Below, piece by piece: positions 1 through 9,207 of a DNA stretch of 64,000 nt. Both the position numbers and the translations under genes were made by a program. The stretch spans positions 1-64,000 of the forward strand of contig JAVJTT010000032.1 of assembly GCA_040220135.1 (NCBI GenBank), in the 5' to 3' direction. The notes below the pieces were generated by a model. The model saw nothing but the letters and a program-made list of their open reading frames with translations, did not search any database and was not told the origin of the DNA. Every line of letters begins with the position of its first letter. Positions within the stretch are counted from its first letter, which is position 1. The DNA comes from CAJXMH01 sp040220135. Lineage in GTDB: Bacteria; Bacteroidota; Bacteroidia; Flavobacteriales_E; Vicingaceae.

Positions 1-3000
1 ATAAGGTATAGTTAATGGTTAAGTCCAAGTTCACTATTGAATCGCAGCCATTCATAGCGCTTAGGGTATCCATGTATATTCCGCTTGAATCGTAGGTCAT
101 TCCGGTTAAGGACCAAGTAAAAGTATCACAGGCTGTTTGTGCGATTGAAGAAGTGATGAGAGGGGGCTCACTTATCACAACAGTGTCTATAATGCTTGTT
201 CCACCATTATCAGTGACCGTAGCGTAATAGGTACCTGCGGTTAAGTTAGAAATACTAACTGAGCCACTTGAAGAGGTATTGAAGCTACCGTTCCAATTGT
301 AGCTGTATGGGCCGACTCCACCGCTTGCACTTAGTGTAGCAGTTGCGTCGTTACCTCCAAAGCAACTCACATTAACTTGAGTCGTTATTAGATCCATAGT
401 CACGCTTTTTGGACTCCCGAATAATTGACTTCCGTTAATGATCTGACCACTCACGGCAGCAGCAGATGCAGTCCAATTCGATCCCATGTTATTGTCAGAA
501 TTAATATCCATCAACTCGATTGAAGTACCATCGCCGTCAGGACCGGGAGTTCCGGATGGCCACGGAGTATTATCATCATAGTCTACTGTATCTACCATTC
601 TTCCGAAATCATCGATTAAGGTAATGTCTTCTCCGCCATTGCTTAACCCTCCGCTTGTCCACTGAAAGTCTGCCGTTACATTAAAGACATTGCGGATCGC
701 TAGCGTATCAACCGCTACTAAGATCACACCGCCTGCATCTATAAAGCTTCTCTCAAAAGTGTAATTCACTCCTTGGCCGAAAGAGTAATTGTTAAGGTCT
801 ACTGAGGTGCTACCATTGTTATAGATCTCAATGTACTCTAATGAATCTACTCCTGATTCAGGTGGGTTATACATAATTTCAGTGATTACAAGACTTGCTA
901 GTGTTGGCATAGGCTCTGTAATAATAGCAGTATTTGTTGCTGAGCAACCGTTGCCATCCGTTACGGTTACATCGTAACTGTCAGCATACAGTCCGGTAAT
1001 GGAAGCGGTTGTTGATCCGTTACTCCATAAATAAGTGTAGGGCATGGTTCCACCAGAGGCTGAGGCTGTTGCTCCTCCATCAGTTCCGGCGTTAACAGTT
1101 ACGTTTGAATCAACAGTAACCGCAGCAACTAAGCTAAGCGGTTCAGTTACTGTATTAGAAGCTGTAGCTGAACAACCATTTCCATCGGTTACGGTAACAC
1201 TGTAATTTGAAGCACTTACTCCAGTAATGGAAGCTGTGGTGGCTGCATTACTCCAAGTATAAGTGTAAGGCATGGTTCCGCCGCTTGCACTAGCGGTCAA
1301 GCCACCATCGGCAAAGCCGTTACAGCTTGCGTTGCTATCAACCACAACCGATGCTAGTAAAGCAACAGGTTCTGTAATCGTACTATTATCGGTAGCAGTA
1401 CAACCGTTATTATCTGTAATAGTTGCGGTATAAGTGCCGACAGCTATTCCGGTGATTGAAGCGGTTGTTGCTCCATTTGACCAGGCATAAGTATAAGGTG
1501 CTGTTCCCCCGCTTGCTGAAGCAGTTACGCCTCCATTTGATAAGCCATTACAACTTACATTCGAATCAACTACCGTCGCGGCAACTAAAGTAGCCGGCTC
1601 AGTAATCGGGCTATTGTCGGTAGCCGTACAACCGTTATTATCGGTGATGGTTGCGGTATAAGTTCCGACAGCTATTCCGGTGATCGAAGCGGTTGTTGCT
1701 CCATTTGACCAGGCATAAGTATAAGGTGCTGTTCCCCCGCTTGCTGAAGCAGTTACGCCTCCATTTGATAAGCCATTACAACTTACATTCGAATCAACTA
1801 CCGTAGCGGCAACTAAGGCAGTCGGCTCAGTAATTGTACTGTTGTCTGTATCAGAGCAACCATTATTATCGGTGATGGTAACCGTGTATGTTCCGCTTGC
1901 TACTCCTGTAATGGAAGCGGTTGTTGCTCCATTTGACCAGGCATAAGTATAAGGTGCTGTTCCACCGGTGGCAGAGGCAGTTGCGCCTCCATCACTTGAA
2001 CCATTACAAAACGCATTAGAGTCAACTACCGTTGCGGCAACTAAAGTAGCCGGCTCGGTAATCGTGCTATTGTCGGTAGCCGTACAACCGTTATCATCGG
2101 TGATGGTTGCGGTATAAGTGCCGACAGCTATTCCGGTGATGGAAGCGGTTGTTGCTCCATTTGACCTGGCATAAGTATAAGGTGCTGTTCCACCGCTTGC
2201 TGAAGCAGTTACGCCTCCATCACTGAGTCCATTGCAGCTTATATTCGAATCAACTACTGTACTAGCAACCAAAGTAGCCGGCTCAGTAATCGTGCTATTA
2301 TCGGTAGCAGTACAACCGTTATTATCTGTAATCGTTGCGGTATAAGTGCCGACAGTTATTCCGGTGATGGAAGCGGTTGTTGCTCCATTTGACCAGGCAT
2401 AAGTATAAGGTGCTGTTCCCCCGCTTGCCGATGCAGTTAGCCCTCCATCTGCAGCACCATTACAACTAGCGGTTGAATCAATTGTTGCAACTGCAATGAG
2501 AAGGGGAGGCTCTGCTACGCTAGTGCTAGCAACCGCTGAACAACCATTGACATCTGTTACAGTAACTGAATAAGGTCCTGCTGAAAGATTATTTATGGTG
2601 TCAGTAGTTGCTCCATTGCTCCATGCATAACTTAGGCCTTCGTGGTAAATATTAATATCATCGAAAATAACTCCGTCGGTAGGGAATGAGAAGTTATCTG
2701 ATTGACTAAACTTAAATTGAGTGTTTGCCGTAAGTTGCTGTCCATGAGCCGCCAGAGCAGAGTCTAAGTCCACGTCAAATCTTTTCCAAACTCCATTAGC
2801 CCCAACATTCCAATCAGATAGTAATTCCCACGAATCAGAAGTATCGCCTTTAAAACTTACCACATCAATTGAGCTATTCTCGTCGCCTGAGCTGTAAGCC
2901 CAATAGGCAAAGCGTAGATCGGTACGCCCTTGATGAGCCGACATGTCAAGACTTAGAATAATAGAGTTTTCTCCAAAATTTCCTTGATCTAGACCTAAAG

Positions 3001-5437
3001 CAACATTACCGGTGTGGACTCGGTCTACAGCACCACTCGAGAAAATGCTTAGCCTTTCATTTAACAACATATTCTCGTACCTCCATTCAGGCAGGCCTGG
3101 TATTGGATCCACATTAGACTGATAGGTTGAAGGTGTTGTTTGAGCGTTCTCAAAGCCATCATAAAATATGGAGACACGAGCACCTCCATCATTACCGCCA
3201 TTACAGAGTAAATCTGTTTTGAACGCATTTACGGCAAGCCCTGGCAGTTCACTAACTACCGCAGAGTCAATAACAACACAACCAGCACCATCGGTGATGG
3301 TTACTAAATAAGTTAAAGCACTTACTCCAGTTATTGAGGCTGTAGTTGCCGAGTTCGACCATAAATAGTTGTAAGGCAAAGTGCCGCCTGTCGCAGAAGC
3401 TGTTAAGCCTCCATTTGAACCTCCAATACAGCTAACATTGCTATCTACTGCAATACTTGCTGAAAGACTAGATGATGAATTTATTGTGGTTGAAGCAGAG
3501 TTGGTACATGCATTAGCATCGGTCACCGTTACATTGTAAGTTCCAACTGCTAAATTTGTTGCAGTGGCTGAAGTTTGTGAGCCGGCATTGGAATCCCATA
3601 GATAAACAAAAGGGGCTGTTCCTCCCGTAGGTGTTACCGTTGCTGTTCCAGTGCTTGCTCCGCAGGGTGTAGTTGTGGTTGAAGTGGTTACAGTTAAGGC
3701 ATTAGGTTCAGTAATGGTGATCGAAGCTATATCAGTAGCTCCTGAATTATCCGTAACGGTTACGGTGTAAGTAGTAGCAGACAGCCCTGAAATAGAAGCA
3801 TTACTAGCTCCATTGGACCATGCATAAGTATAAGGTATTGTTCCACCACTTGCAGAAGCAGTAGCGCCGCCATCTGAAAAACCATTACAGCTTACGTTTG
3901 AGTCTAAAGTAATAGTGGCAGATAACACAGCTCCCCCTATTGACATAACTTCACTGCCAACTGCGGTGCAGCCGCTAGCATCAGTTGCAGTGACTGTATA
4001 GCTTCCAGCAGATAAATTTCTTAAGACAGAGTTTGCTGTGCTCAATTTAATATTATCCCAGCCAGAATAGTCGGTTGAACCATCATTGTATACCCCTATT
4101 CTAAATCTCACATAGGTAGTTGTATCTGGAATTGAATCCAATACAGTCAGCCAAGCATCATTATTCTTCCCTAAATTATTGATTGAATTACCCCATGAGG
4201 TTCCATTGTCTAATTCTAGTTCATAAGTAATACTATCAGATGCATCAAAACCATCCGAATAGTAGTCAAAGCTGAATGCTACTTCTGAATAGTTTGAAAC
4301 ATTAACAGGATCAAAGGTTAAGTAGTGTTTAGAAAATCTTCCTCCATTTGAATTTCTTAAATCTTGCGTACCCCAAAAGTAGTTTCCTTGAGTTGGGTTA
4401 TCAATATCTCCTGTAAACTCTCTGATGATATTCCAAATATCCTCACTTCCCGCTATAATAGAGTCTGTTTCAGTTGCATATGGGCCCGGATCTGCAGTGT
4501 AATTCCAAGTATCTTCATTACTTAATTCAAATCCTTGATAAGCAATGTTGTTCTCTGTAAACACTTCACCATTTGACCAACTATATGTATAAGGAGCGGT
4601 CCCATTTGATGCTAATGCACTTAGCTGGCCATCGTTTGCACCCGGTACACTTAAGGAAGAATCAACGCTAATTGCAATAGTCGGCACGGGATTGAGATCT
4701 AAATTGATAGTAATTAAACTATCTAAACCACCGGCAGCCACACCCACCAAGGTATCTTTGTATGAGCCTGAACTAGTTAAGGTTTTCCCTGAGGGTGTCA
4801 CATAAGTTGACCCACAACTTGAAGTGTCAACTATTCCACAACTAAATCCATCAGGACAAAAGGCTTTAAATTCAAATGTAATATCGGTAGTTGCCCCAAC
4901 ATTTATACTCGCCTGATTATTTTCAGTAAAAACTAAGATGTAGTAATCTCCAGGACCTGTTGTAGGTTCAAAGACCGTTGTAGTATCAGCAGCTACCTGA
5001 GGTGGATTACCTCCATAAGGTGCACCATCCCAATAATAAAATCGACCTAGCTGCATGGTATCTCTGTACCCGCAAAAATTACCAGAACTAGAAATATAAT
5101 TTAAATCGCTAAAGCTAGTTGGATTAGGAACCAAAGAGCGATAAGCAATGATGGATTGAGCCAGCGGAGTATAACTGCTAAACTCAATTCTTAATGAACC
5201 TCTTTCAGGAATGGTAACTTTATATACCAGCATAGAACAACAAGCAATTGAAGAGCAAGTTCCCTGCATCCCATTTGCGAAAACACCTCCATTCGAGGGA
5301 CCGCTATTTACATTGGTTATGGTTGTTGGAAACGTACTCACACTATCTGCGAGTGTAAAGGCTTGGCCAATCAACTTGGTAGTAAAGATTGAGAATACTA
5401 GAAGAACAGCAATTCTCAAGGAGTAAAATGACTTCAT
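1..5437 (-). CDS. Giant SprB-repeat / lamin-tail-domain surface protein (3' partial)
   Basis: Open frame from ATG at 5437 to the window edge with no stop, so at least 1812 residues are visible and the C-terminus is missing. A signal peptide (MKSFYSLRIAVLLVFSIF, cleavage near IGQA) precedes a roughly 250-residue N-terminal domain. Then follow about 13 SprB-like modules with the signatures CNGxxDGG, PYTYxWSNG and GTYTxTxTDxxGC. Two modules are interrupted by inserted MAM-like or jelly-roll-like domains (about 4040-4567 and 2640-3180). A lamin-tail domain lies at about 430-895 (LVITEIMYNPPESG, YIEIYNNG). The visible end has a CDTFTW...NGCDSIVNLDLTI unit. SprB repeats are known from Flavobacterium gliding adhesins exported by the type IX system. 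That this protein is a T9SS cargo is inference, because a C-terminal sorting domain would lie outside the window. A role in adhesion, gliding or matrix formation is likely but unproven. Confidence 0.88.
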   Translation of the reverse strand, partial: MKSFYSLRIAVLLVFSIFTTKLIGQAFTLADSVSTFPTTITNVNSGPSNGGVFANGMQGTCSSIACCSMLVYKVTIPERGSLRIEFSSYTPLAQSIIAYRSLVPNPTSFSDLNYISSSGNFCGYRDTMQLGRFYYWDGAPYGGNPPQVAADTTTVFEPTTGPGDYYILVFTENNQASINVGATTDITFEFKAFCPDGFSCGIVDTSSCGSTYVTPSGKTLTSSGSYKDTLVGVAAGGLDSLITINLDLNPVPTIAISVDSSLSVPGANDGQLSALASNGTAPYTYSWSNGEVFTENNIAYQGFELSNEDTWNYTADPGPYATETDSIIAGSEDIWNIIREFTGDIDNPTQGNYFWGTQDLRNSNGGRFSKHYLTFDPVNVSNYSEVAFSFDYYSDGFDASDSITYELELDNGTSWGNSINNLGKNNDAWLTVLDSIPDTTTYVRFRIGVYNDGSTDYSGWDNIKLSTANSVLRNLSAGSYTVTATDASGCTAVGSEVMSIGGAVLSATITLDSNVSCNGFSDGGATASASGGTIPYTYAWSNGASNASISGLSATTYTVTVTDNSGATDIASITITEPNALTVTTSTTTTPCGASTGTATVTPTGGTAPFVYLWDSNAGSQTSATATNLAVGTYNVTVTDANACTNSASTTINSSSSLSASIAVDSNVSCIGGSNGGLTASATGGTLPYNYLWSNSATTASITGVSALTYLVTITDGAGCVVIDSAVVSELPGLAVNAFKTDLLCNGGNDGGARVSIFYDGFENAQTTPSTYQSNVDPIPGLPEWRYENMLLNERLSIFSSGAVDRVHTGNVALGLDQGNFGENSIILSLDMSAHQGRTDLRFAYWAYSSGDENSSIDVVSFKGDTSDSWELLSDWNVGANGVWKRFDVDLDSALAAHGQQLTANTQFKFSQSDNFSFPTDGVIFDDINIYHEGLSYAWSNGATTDTINNLSAGPYSVTVTDVNGCSAVASTSVAEPPLLIAVATIDSTASCNGAADGGLTASASGGTAPYTYAWSNGATTASITGITVGTYTATITDNNGCTATDNSTITEPATLVASTVVDSNISCNGLSDGGVTASASGGTAPYTYARSNGATTASITGIAVGTYTATITDDNGCTATDNSTITEPATLVAATVVDSNAFCNGSSDGGATASATGGTAPYTYAWSNGATTASITGVASGTYTVTITDNNGCSDTDNSTITEPTALVAATVVDSNVSCNGLSNGGVTASASGGTAPYTYAWSNGATTASITGIAVGTYTATITDNNGCTATDNSPITEPATLVAATVVDSNVSCNGLSNGGVTASASGGTAPYTYAWSNGATTASITGIAVGTYTATITDNNGCTATDNSTITEPVALLASVVVDSNASCNGFADGGLTASASGGTMPYTYTWSNAATTASITGVSASNYSVTVTDGNGCSATASNTVTEPLSLVAAVTVDSNVTVNAGTDGGATASASGGTMPYTYLWSNGSTTASITGLYADSYDVTVTDGNGCSATNTAIITEPMPTLASLVITEIMYNPPESGVDSLEYIEIYNNGSTSVDLNNYSFGQGVNYTFERSFIDAGGVILVAVDTLAIRNVFNVTADFQWTSGGLSNGGEDITLIDDFGRMVDTVDYDDNTPWPSGTPGPDGDGTSIELMDINSDNNMGSNWTASAAAVSGQIINGSQLFGSPKSVTMDLITTQVNVSCFGGNDATATLSASGGVGPYSYNWNGSFNTSSSGSVSISNLTAGTYYATVTDNGGTSIIDTVVISEPPLITSSIAQTACDTFTWSLTGMTYDSSGIYMDTLSAMNGCDSIVNLDLTINYTL
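930..2630 (-). repeat. Tandem 228-bp SprB-module repeats
   Basis: Equivalent sites (the bases coding for the PYTY motif) occur at 1031, 1259, 1487, 1715, 1943, 2171, 2399 and 2627, a period of exactly 228 bp or 76 codons. Units between about 1370 and 2510 are nearly identical at DNA level; outer units are more diverged. The reading frame is kept across all copies. Such an array can expand or contract by recombination and is also a site where short-read assemblies collapse. Confidence 0.92.
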
Positions 5438-5569
5438 AAACGGCAAGTAAGGTAAAACTTAAAATATGTTAAGCCGCGAAGATAATTGAAAAACTAGAAA
5501 CATAGTAATAAATCTGAGATTAAGAAGGAAGATGATTGTATCAAGAAATGATTAGAGACTTTCAACAAC

Positions 5570-5603
5570 AAAAAAGGCAAGTTCTTAAACGAACTTGCCT
5601 TTC
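5570..5603 (-). terminator. Intrinsic terminator of tpx
   Basis: Perfect 9-bp stem GGCAAGTTC (5576-5584) / GAACTTGCC (5591-5599) with a 6-base loop. Read on the minus strand it is followed by a run of six T. It lies about 20 bases past the tpx stop codon. Confidence 0.85.
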
Positions 5604-5623
5604 AAAATATTGAGAACGAAAAA

Positions 5624-6130
5624 CTATAACTTCTCCAGAGCCTCCATAGCCTTATCATAATCTGGCTCATGCGTAATATCATCTACCTCTTCTTTGTATT
5701 GAATCACATTGTCTTTATCTAGCACAAAAACAACTCTCGCCAACAGTCCTTTCAAGGGGCCGTCAATCATTTCAACATTGTATTGGCTAGCGAAATCGTT
5801 ATACCTAAAGTCAGAGGCTGAAACTACATCTTCAATTCCTTCTGAAGCACAAAACCTCTTCATAGCCATCGGTAGGTCTTTAGAAACAATCAAACCAACT
5901 ACTCCTTCTTTTTTTCCTAATTTTTCGTTGAAGGCTCTAGCTTCAGCTTGACAAATACCCGTATCCAAACTAGGAACGGCAATTAGTACCTTGTTTTTTC
6001 CATTGTAGTCTGAAAGTGAACCTTCGCTCAAATCTTCTTTTACAAAAGTAAAATCTTCAGCGGTATCTCCCACTGACGGAATCGTTCCACTTACTTTAAT
6101 CGGATCGCCTTTAAATTTAATATTGCTCAT
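5624..6130 (-). CDS. tpx: Thiol peroxidase (Tpx, atypical 2-Cys peroxiredoxin)
   Basis: Encodes 168 residues, the usual size for Tpx, an enzyme that reduces hydroperoxides with electrons from thioredoxin. The peroxidatic motif reads VPSLDTGICQAEARAFN with Cys60; the usual resolving cysteine is present as Cys94 in KRFCASEG. No signal peptide is visible, so a cytoplasmic location is expected. It is transcribed alone, diverging from the hydrolase-OsmC gene across a 115-bp gap and ending at a clear terminator. Both divergent neighbours belong to families linked to peroxide detoxification (Tpx and OsmC), which suggests shared stress regulation, but no operator was recognised between them. Confidence 0.95.
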   Translation of the reverse strand: MSNIKFKGDPIKVSGTIPSVGDTAEDFTFVKEDLSEGSLSDYNGKNKVLIAVPSLDTGICQAEARAFNEKLGKKEGVVGLIVSKDLPMAMKRFCASEGIEDVVSASDFRYNDFASQYNVEMIDGPLKGLLARVVFVLDKDNVIQYKEEVDDITHEPDYDKAMEALEKL

Positions 6131-6245
6131 TTTTATTTTGATTTTGGTTTATCAGAATTTCTTCGAAATTAGTTACTCTAATTGGAAAATAGCCGAGTTT
6201 TAACTCTAATTAATATAGAATAACTTCGTTGTCTAATCTAAACCT

Positions 6246-7457
6246 ATGAGATCAGAAAAAGTTTCTTTCAGCAATCAAGAAGGGCAGCTGTTGAGTGGAC
6301 AGCTTAAATTCCCTATTGATCAAGAGCCATTTGCATATGCTGTTTTTGCTCATTGCTTTACTTGCAATAAAAATTTTAAGGCAGTACAAAATATTAGCAG
6401 AGGGCTTACATCCAATGGAATTGCGGTTCTACTATTTGATTTTACCGGCTTAGGACAAAGCGAAGGCGAGTTTGAAAGCACCACTTTTAGTAGCAATATT
6501 TCAGACCTTTTTGCCGCCTGTGAGTTTTTAAGCGAAAACTACCAAGCTCCCAAAATCATGATCGGTCATTCGTTGGGAGGTGCTGCTGCTTTATTTGCTG
6601 CAGAAAAACTTAAGCATATTGAATCTGTAGTTAGCATTGCTGCCCCTTTCGATCCCTACCATGTTACCCATTTAATTGCTGAAGAACTCGATGAAATAAA
6701 AGCGAAAGGCAAAGCCCAAGTTAATATAGGGGGACGACCCTTCACTATTTCTGAGCAATTTGTAAAGGATCTAGAAAGTCAAAAAGCAGAAGAGACGGCA
6801 AGAAAGCTTAGAAAGCCAATTTTGATTATGCATTCTCCGCAAGATAATATCGTGAGTATTGACAATGCAGCTAAGATCTACCAAGAAGCTATGCATCCTA
6901 AAAGTTTTATTTCACTTGATGGTGCAGACCATTTAATGAGTAATGAAACTGATTCCATTTATGCCGGTAGCATGGCTGCCCATTGGGTACGTAAATATTT
7001 AGATAGCAAAACAGATGTAGAGTTGCAAAGTGACTCAAAAGTAGCTACCAAAACAGAAGCAGACAGTTTTACCACAGAGGTAAAAGCAGCTAGTCATCAC
7101 TTTATTGTCGATGAACCTAAAGAGGTTGGCGGCAATAACTATGGACCTTCTCCCTACGATCTGCTTTCTGCTGCTTTAGGTTCATGTACCTCTATGACCC
7201 TACAGCTTTATGCTAAACGAAAAAAGTGGGATCTGCAAGAAGTGACTGTACATATAAATCACCATAAAAAGCATGCACTAGACTGCGACGAATGCGGAAA
7301 AAAGTCAAGTAAAATTGACCACTTTGAAAGAGAAATTGAATTAGAAGGTGACCTTAACCAAGAGCAAAAAAGCAGGCTTTTAGAGATAGCCGACATGTGT
7401 CCGGTTCATCGAACTTTGCACAGCGACATAAAGGTGGTGACCGAACTTAAGAGCTAA
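6246..7457 (+). CDS. Alpha/beta hydrolase - OsmC fusion protein
   Basis: Two-domain protein of 403 residues. Residues 1-255 are an alpha/beta hydrolase with nucleophile elbow GHSLGG (Ser109) and probable Asp200 (HSPQDNIVS) and His229 (GADHLM). Residues 270-403 are an OsmC-like domain with the two peroxidatic-type cysteines Cys314 (LGSCTSMT) and Cys385 (DMCPVHR). The OsmC part carries an extra CDEC pair (Cys347, Cys350), a possible metal or disulfide site. Hydrolase-OsmC fusions are a known family; OsmC proteins reduce organic hydroperoxides. The substrate of the hydrolase half is unknown. The protein is probably cytoplasmic, as there is no signal peptide. It converges with the helicase gene. 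Confidence 0.9.
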   Translation: MRSEKVSFSNQEGQLLSGQLKFPIDQEPFAYAVFAHCFTCNKNFKAVQNISRGLTSNGIAVLLFDFTGLGQSEGEFESTTFSSNISDLFAACEFLSENYQAPKIMIGHSLGGAAALFAAEKLKHIESVVSIAAPFDPYHVTHLIAEELDEIKAKGKAQVNIGGRPFTISEQFVKDLESQKAEETARKLRKPILIMHSPQDNIVSIDNAAKIYQEAMHPKSFISLDGADHLMSNETDSIYAGSMAAHWVRKYLDSKTDVELQSDSKVATKTEADSFTTEVKAASHHFIVDEPKEVGGNNYGPSPYDLLSAALGSCTSMTLQLYAKRKKWDLQEVTVHINHHKKHALDCDECGKKSSKIDHFEREIELEGDLNQEQKSRLLEIADMCPVHRTLHSDIKVVTELKS

Positions 7458-7480
7458 GCTTTGCATTCTAATAGCGGTAA

Positions 7481-7509
7481 CTTTTCTTCTCCTTCAGCTT
7501 GAAGAAAAG
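7481..7509. terminator. Possible hairpin terminator between convergent genes
   Basis: Nine-base inverted repeat CTTTTCTTC (7481-7489) / GAAGAAAAG (7501-7509) with an 11-base loop, just past the hydrolase-OsmC stop. It lacks a long T tract, so its efficiency is doubtful. The rest of 7458-7650 shows nothing recognisable. Confidence 0.4.
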
Positions 7510-7650
7510 TAATAGAATTGTATTCTTAATAGAAAGGCTTCTAATCACTTAATAAGCTTTTCAATCCAATACCTTTTTGAAACGATTCAGATATTTTTGC
7601 TACAAATAAGGCCAATTTCTTCTCGCGAAGACCTAAAAAAAGATATGAAG

Positions 7651-9093
7651 CTAAACTTTCAAAAAAGCCTCTTCACCAAAAAATTGAGGGTGAAAGTTGA
7701 CCAAGTAAAGTCGTTCAGTTGCCCTTGTAATAGCCGTGTATAGCCAGCGTAAATACTCTTTATCTACCATTTCTTCGGTTAAGTAACCTTGATCAACAAA
7801 AACAGCCTTCCACTGCCCCCCTTGAGATTTATGGCAGGTAACCGCATAGGCAAATTTAATCTGTAAGGCATTCAAATAAGGATCTTTTCGGATGGCTTCG
7901 TTTTGTTTTTTCTTGGTCGACAAATCGAAATAATCTGCCTTTACACTTTGATAGAGTTGCATCGATTTCTCTTTCTCTAATGCAGGACTTTCTGACTGAA
8001 TCACATCCAACAACAACTTGGCCTCAATGGTTGGCTGCTTAGGGTAGTCTAGTAAACGAAGGCTAGCTTCTATAAAGCGAAAGCCATGCAAATGTTCTTC
8101 ATTACCCAAGCCCATAACCTCAGCTATGTCTCCATTGGCAATAAAACCAGCCGGTGCTTTTTCTCCTAACCAGAAGTAGTTGTTCTTAACTACCATAATA
8201 AAGTCACCGGTAGAAATTTCTTCTTCCTGTCCTCGAATCCGGATTCTAACTTGTTGGTTAAACTCATTAGCTCTTTTGTTCGATCGCGTTACAATCATCA
8301 CCTCTTCTTCGCCAAAGTCTGCGACTGCTTGGTGAAGCTCATCCTCCAGCTCCATGCCGTTGATTCGTTTTACATCCTCAAAACCTGCTGTATCGAATAG
8401 TATTTTCGGCTCTTCACTGGCAATTTGTTGCCTTAAAGTGGTTGCATTTTGCAAAATGCCTGACTGTTTCGCTTGTCGCAAAACTTCTTTTAACTCTACT
8501 CCTTTCAATTTTAGGTTAAAGTTGCTTTGCAAGTATTTCGGATCTAATGCCGGACTAAGTTCACTGCCAACTGGCGGCAATTGGGCAATATCTCCAATCA
8601 GTACCAAACGACAATTTTTTCCAGAATACACATATTCCATTAAATCTTCTAGTAAGGATCTACTTTGCCAATCTGAGCTACTTAAAATGCCTCCTTTATC
8701 AGCTATCATGGAGGCCTCATCTACCATAAAAACCGTGTTGGTGTGTAAATTTGCTGCTAACTCAAATCTAACTTGTCCATCCGCTCCTTTTTTACTCTGG
8801 TAGATTTTTTTGTGAATGGTAAAAGCCGGCTTCTGTGAAAATTTGGACAAGACTTTTGCCGCACGACCGGTGGGTGCAAGTAAAACTGATTTGTATCGAA
8901 AGCGAGGTAGCGTTTTCACCAAAGCCCCTACCGCGGTTGTTTTACCCGTTCCGGCATACCCACGAATAATAAAAGCCGGTCGATCAATAGGCTGAAAGAG
9001 GAAACGTTCCATACGATCGATCAAGTCCAATTGGTCTGAACTTGCCTCTCCCGGAAGGTGACTAAAAAATGTTTCTTTAAACTGACTGCTCAC
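7651..9093 (-). CDS. RecD-like superfamily 1 DNA helicase
   Basis: A 480-residue helicase of the RecD/Dda type (SF1B, 5' to 3'). Walker A is GYAGTGKT at residues 45-52, Walker B is VDEASM at 124-129, and the C-terminal UvrD-like half carries AVTCHKSQGGQWKAVFVDQG and LYTAITRATERLYLV. It lacks the long N-terminal region of RecD2 and has no RecB or RecC partner nearby, so it is probably a stand-alone repair or replication helicase. Translation appears to start at GTG (9091-9093). A TATTTTTG -7-like box lies 19 bases upstream on the minus strand (9113-9120). Confidence 0.88.
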   Translation of the reverse strand: MSSQFKETFFSHLPGEASSDQLDLIDRMERFLFQPIDRPAFIIRGYAGTGKTTAVGALVKTLPRFRYKSVLLAPTGRAAKVLSKFSQKPAFTIHKKIYQSKKGADGQVRFELAANLHTNTVFMVDEASMIADKGGILSSSDWQSRSLLEDLMEYVYSGKNCRLVLIGDIAQLPPVGSELSPALDPKYLQSNFNLKLKGVELKEVLRQAKQSGILQNATTLRQQIASEEPKILFDTAGFEDVKRINGMELEDELHQAVADFGEEEVMIVTRSNKRANEFNQQVRIRIRGQEEEISTGDFIMVVKNNYFWLGEKAPAGFIANGDIAEVMGLGNEEHLHGFRFIEASLRLLDYPKQPTIEAKLLLDVIQSESPALEKEKSMQLYQSVKADYFDLSTKKKQNEAIRKDPYLNALQIKFAYAVTCHKSQGGQWKAVFVDQGYLTEEMVDKEYLRWLYTAITRATERLYLVNFHPQFFGEEAFLKV

Positions 9094-9146
9094 TGAATGT
9101 AATGCTTGTGGTCAAAAATAACCTAAAATCAATGCCTGTCAGGGAT

Positions 9147-9175
9147 TTGACAGACACAAAAAAATTGTAGATTTG
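9147..9175 (+). promoter_or_regulatory. Bacteroidota-type promoter for the 9208 operon
   Basis: TTG (9147-9149), an 18-base spacer, then TAGATTTG (9168-9175), matching the phylum consensus TTG-N17-23-TAnnTTTG. The first start codon lies 32 bases after the -7 box. Confidence 0.7.
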
Positions 9176-9207
9176 TGTGCGTTGAAAAATACTAAACCCT
9201 ATTATCC

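Noticed and set aside
930..2630. CRISPR array, because of regular near-identical repeats
   Set aside because: The 228-bp units are coding, in frame and without short unique spacers; they encode SprB modules.
5211..5426. Plus-strand 71-residue open frame near the surface protein start
   Set aside because: It is antisense to the signal peptide and N-terminal domain of the large surface protein, with no own start signals.
8354..8803. Plus-strand 149-residue open frame
   Set aside because: It lies wholly antisense within the RecD-like helicase and its translation has no protein-like features.
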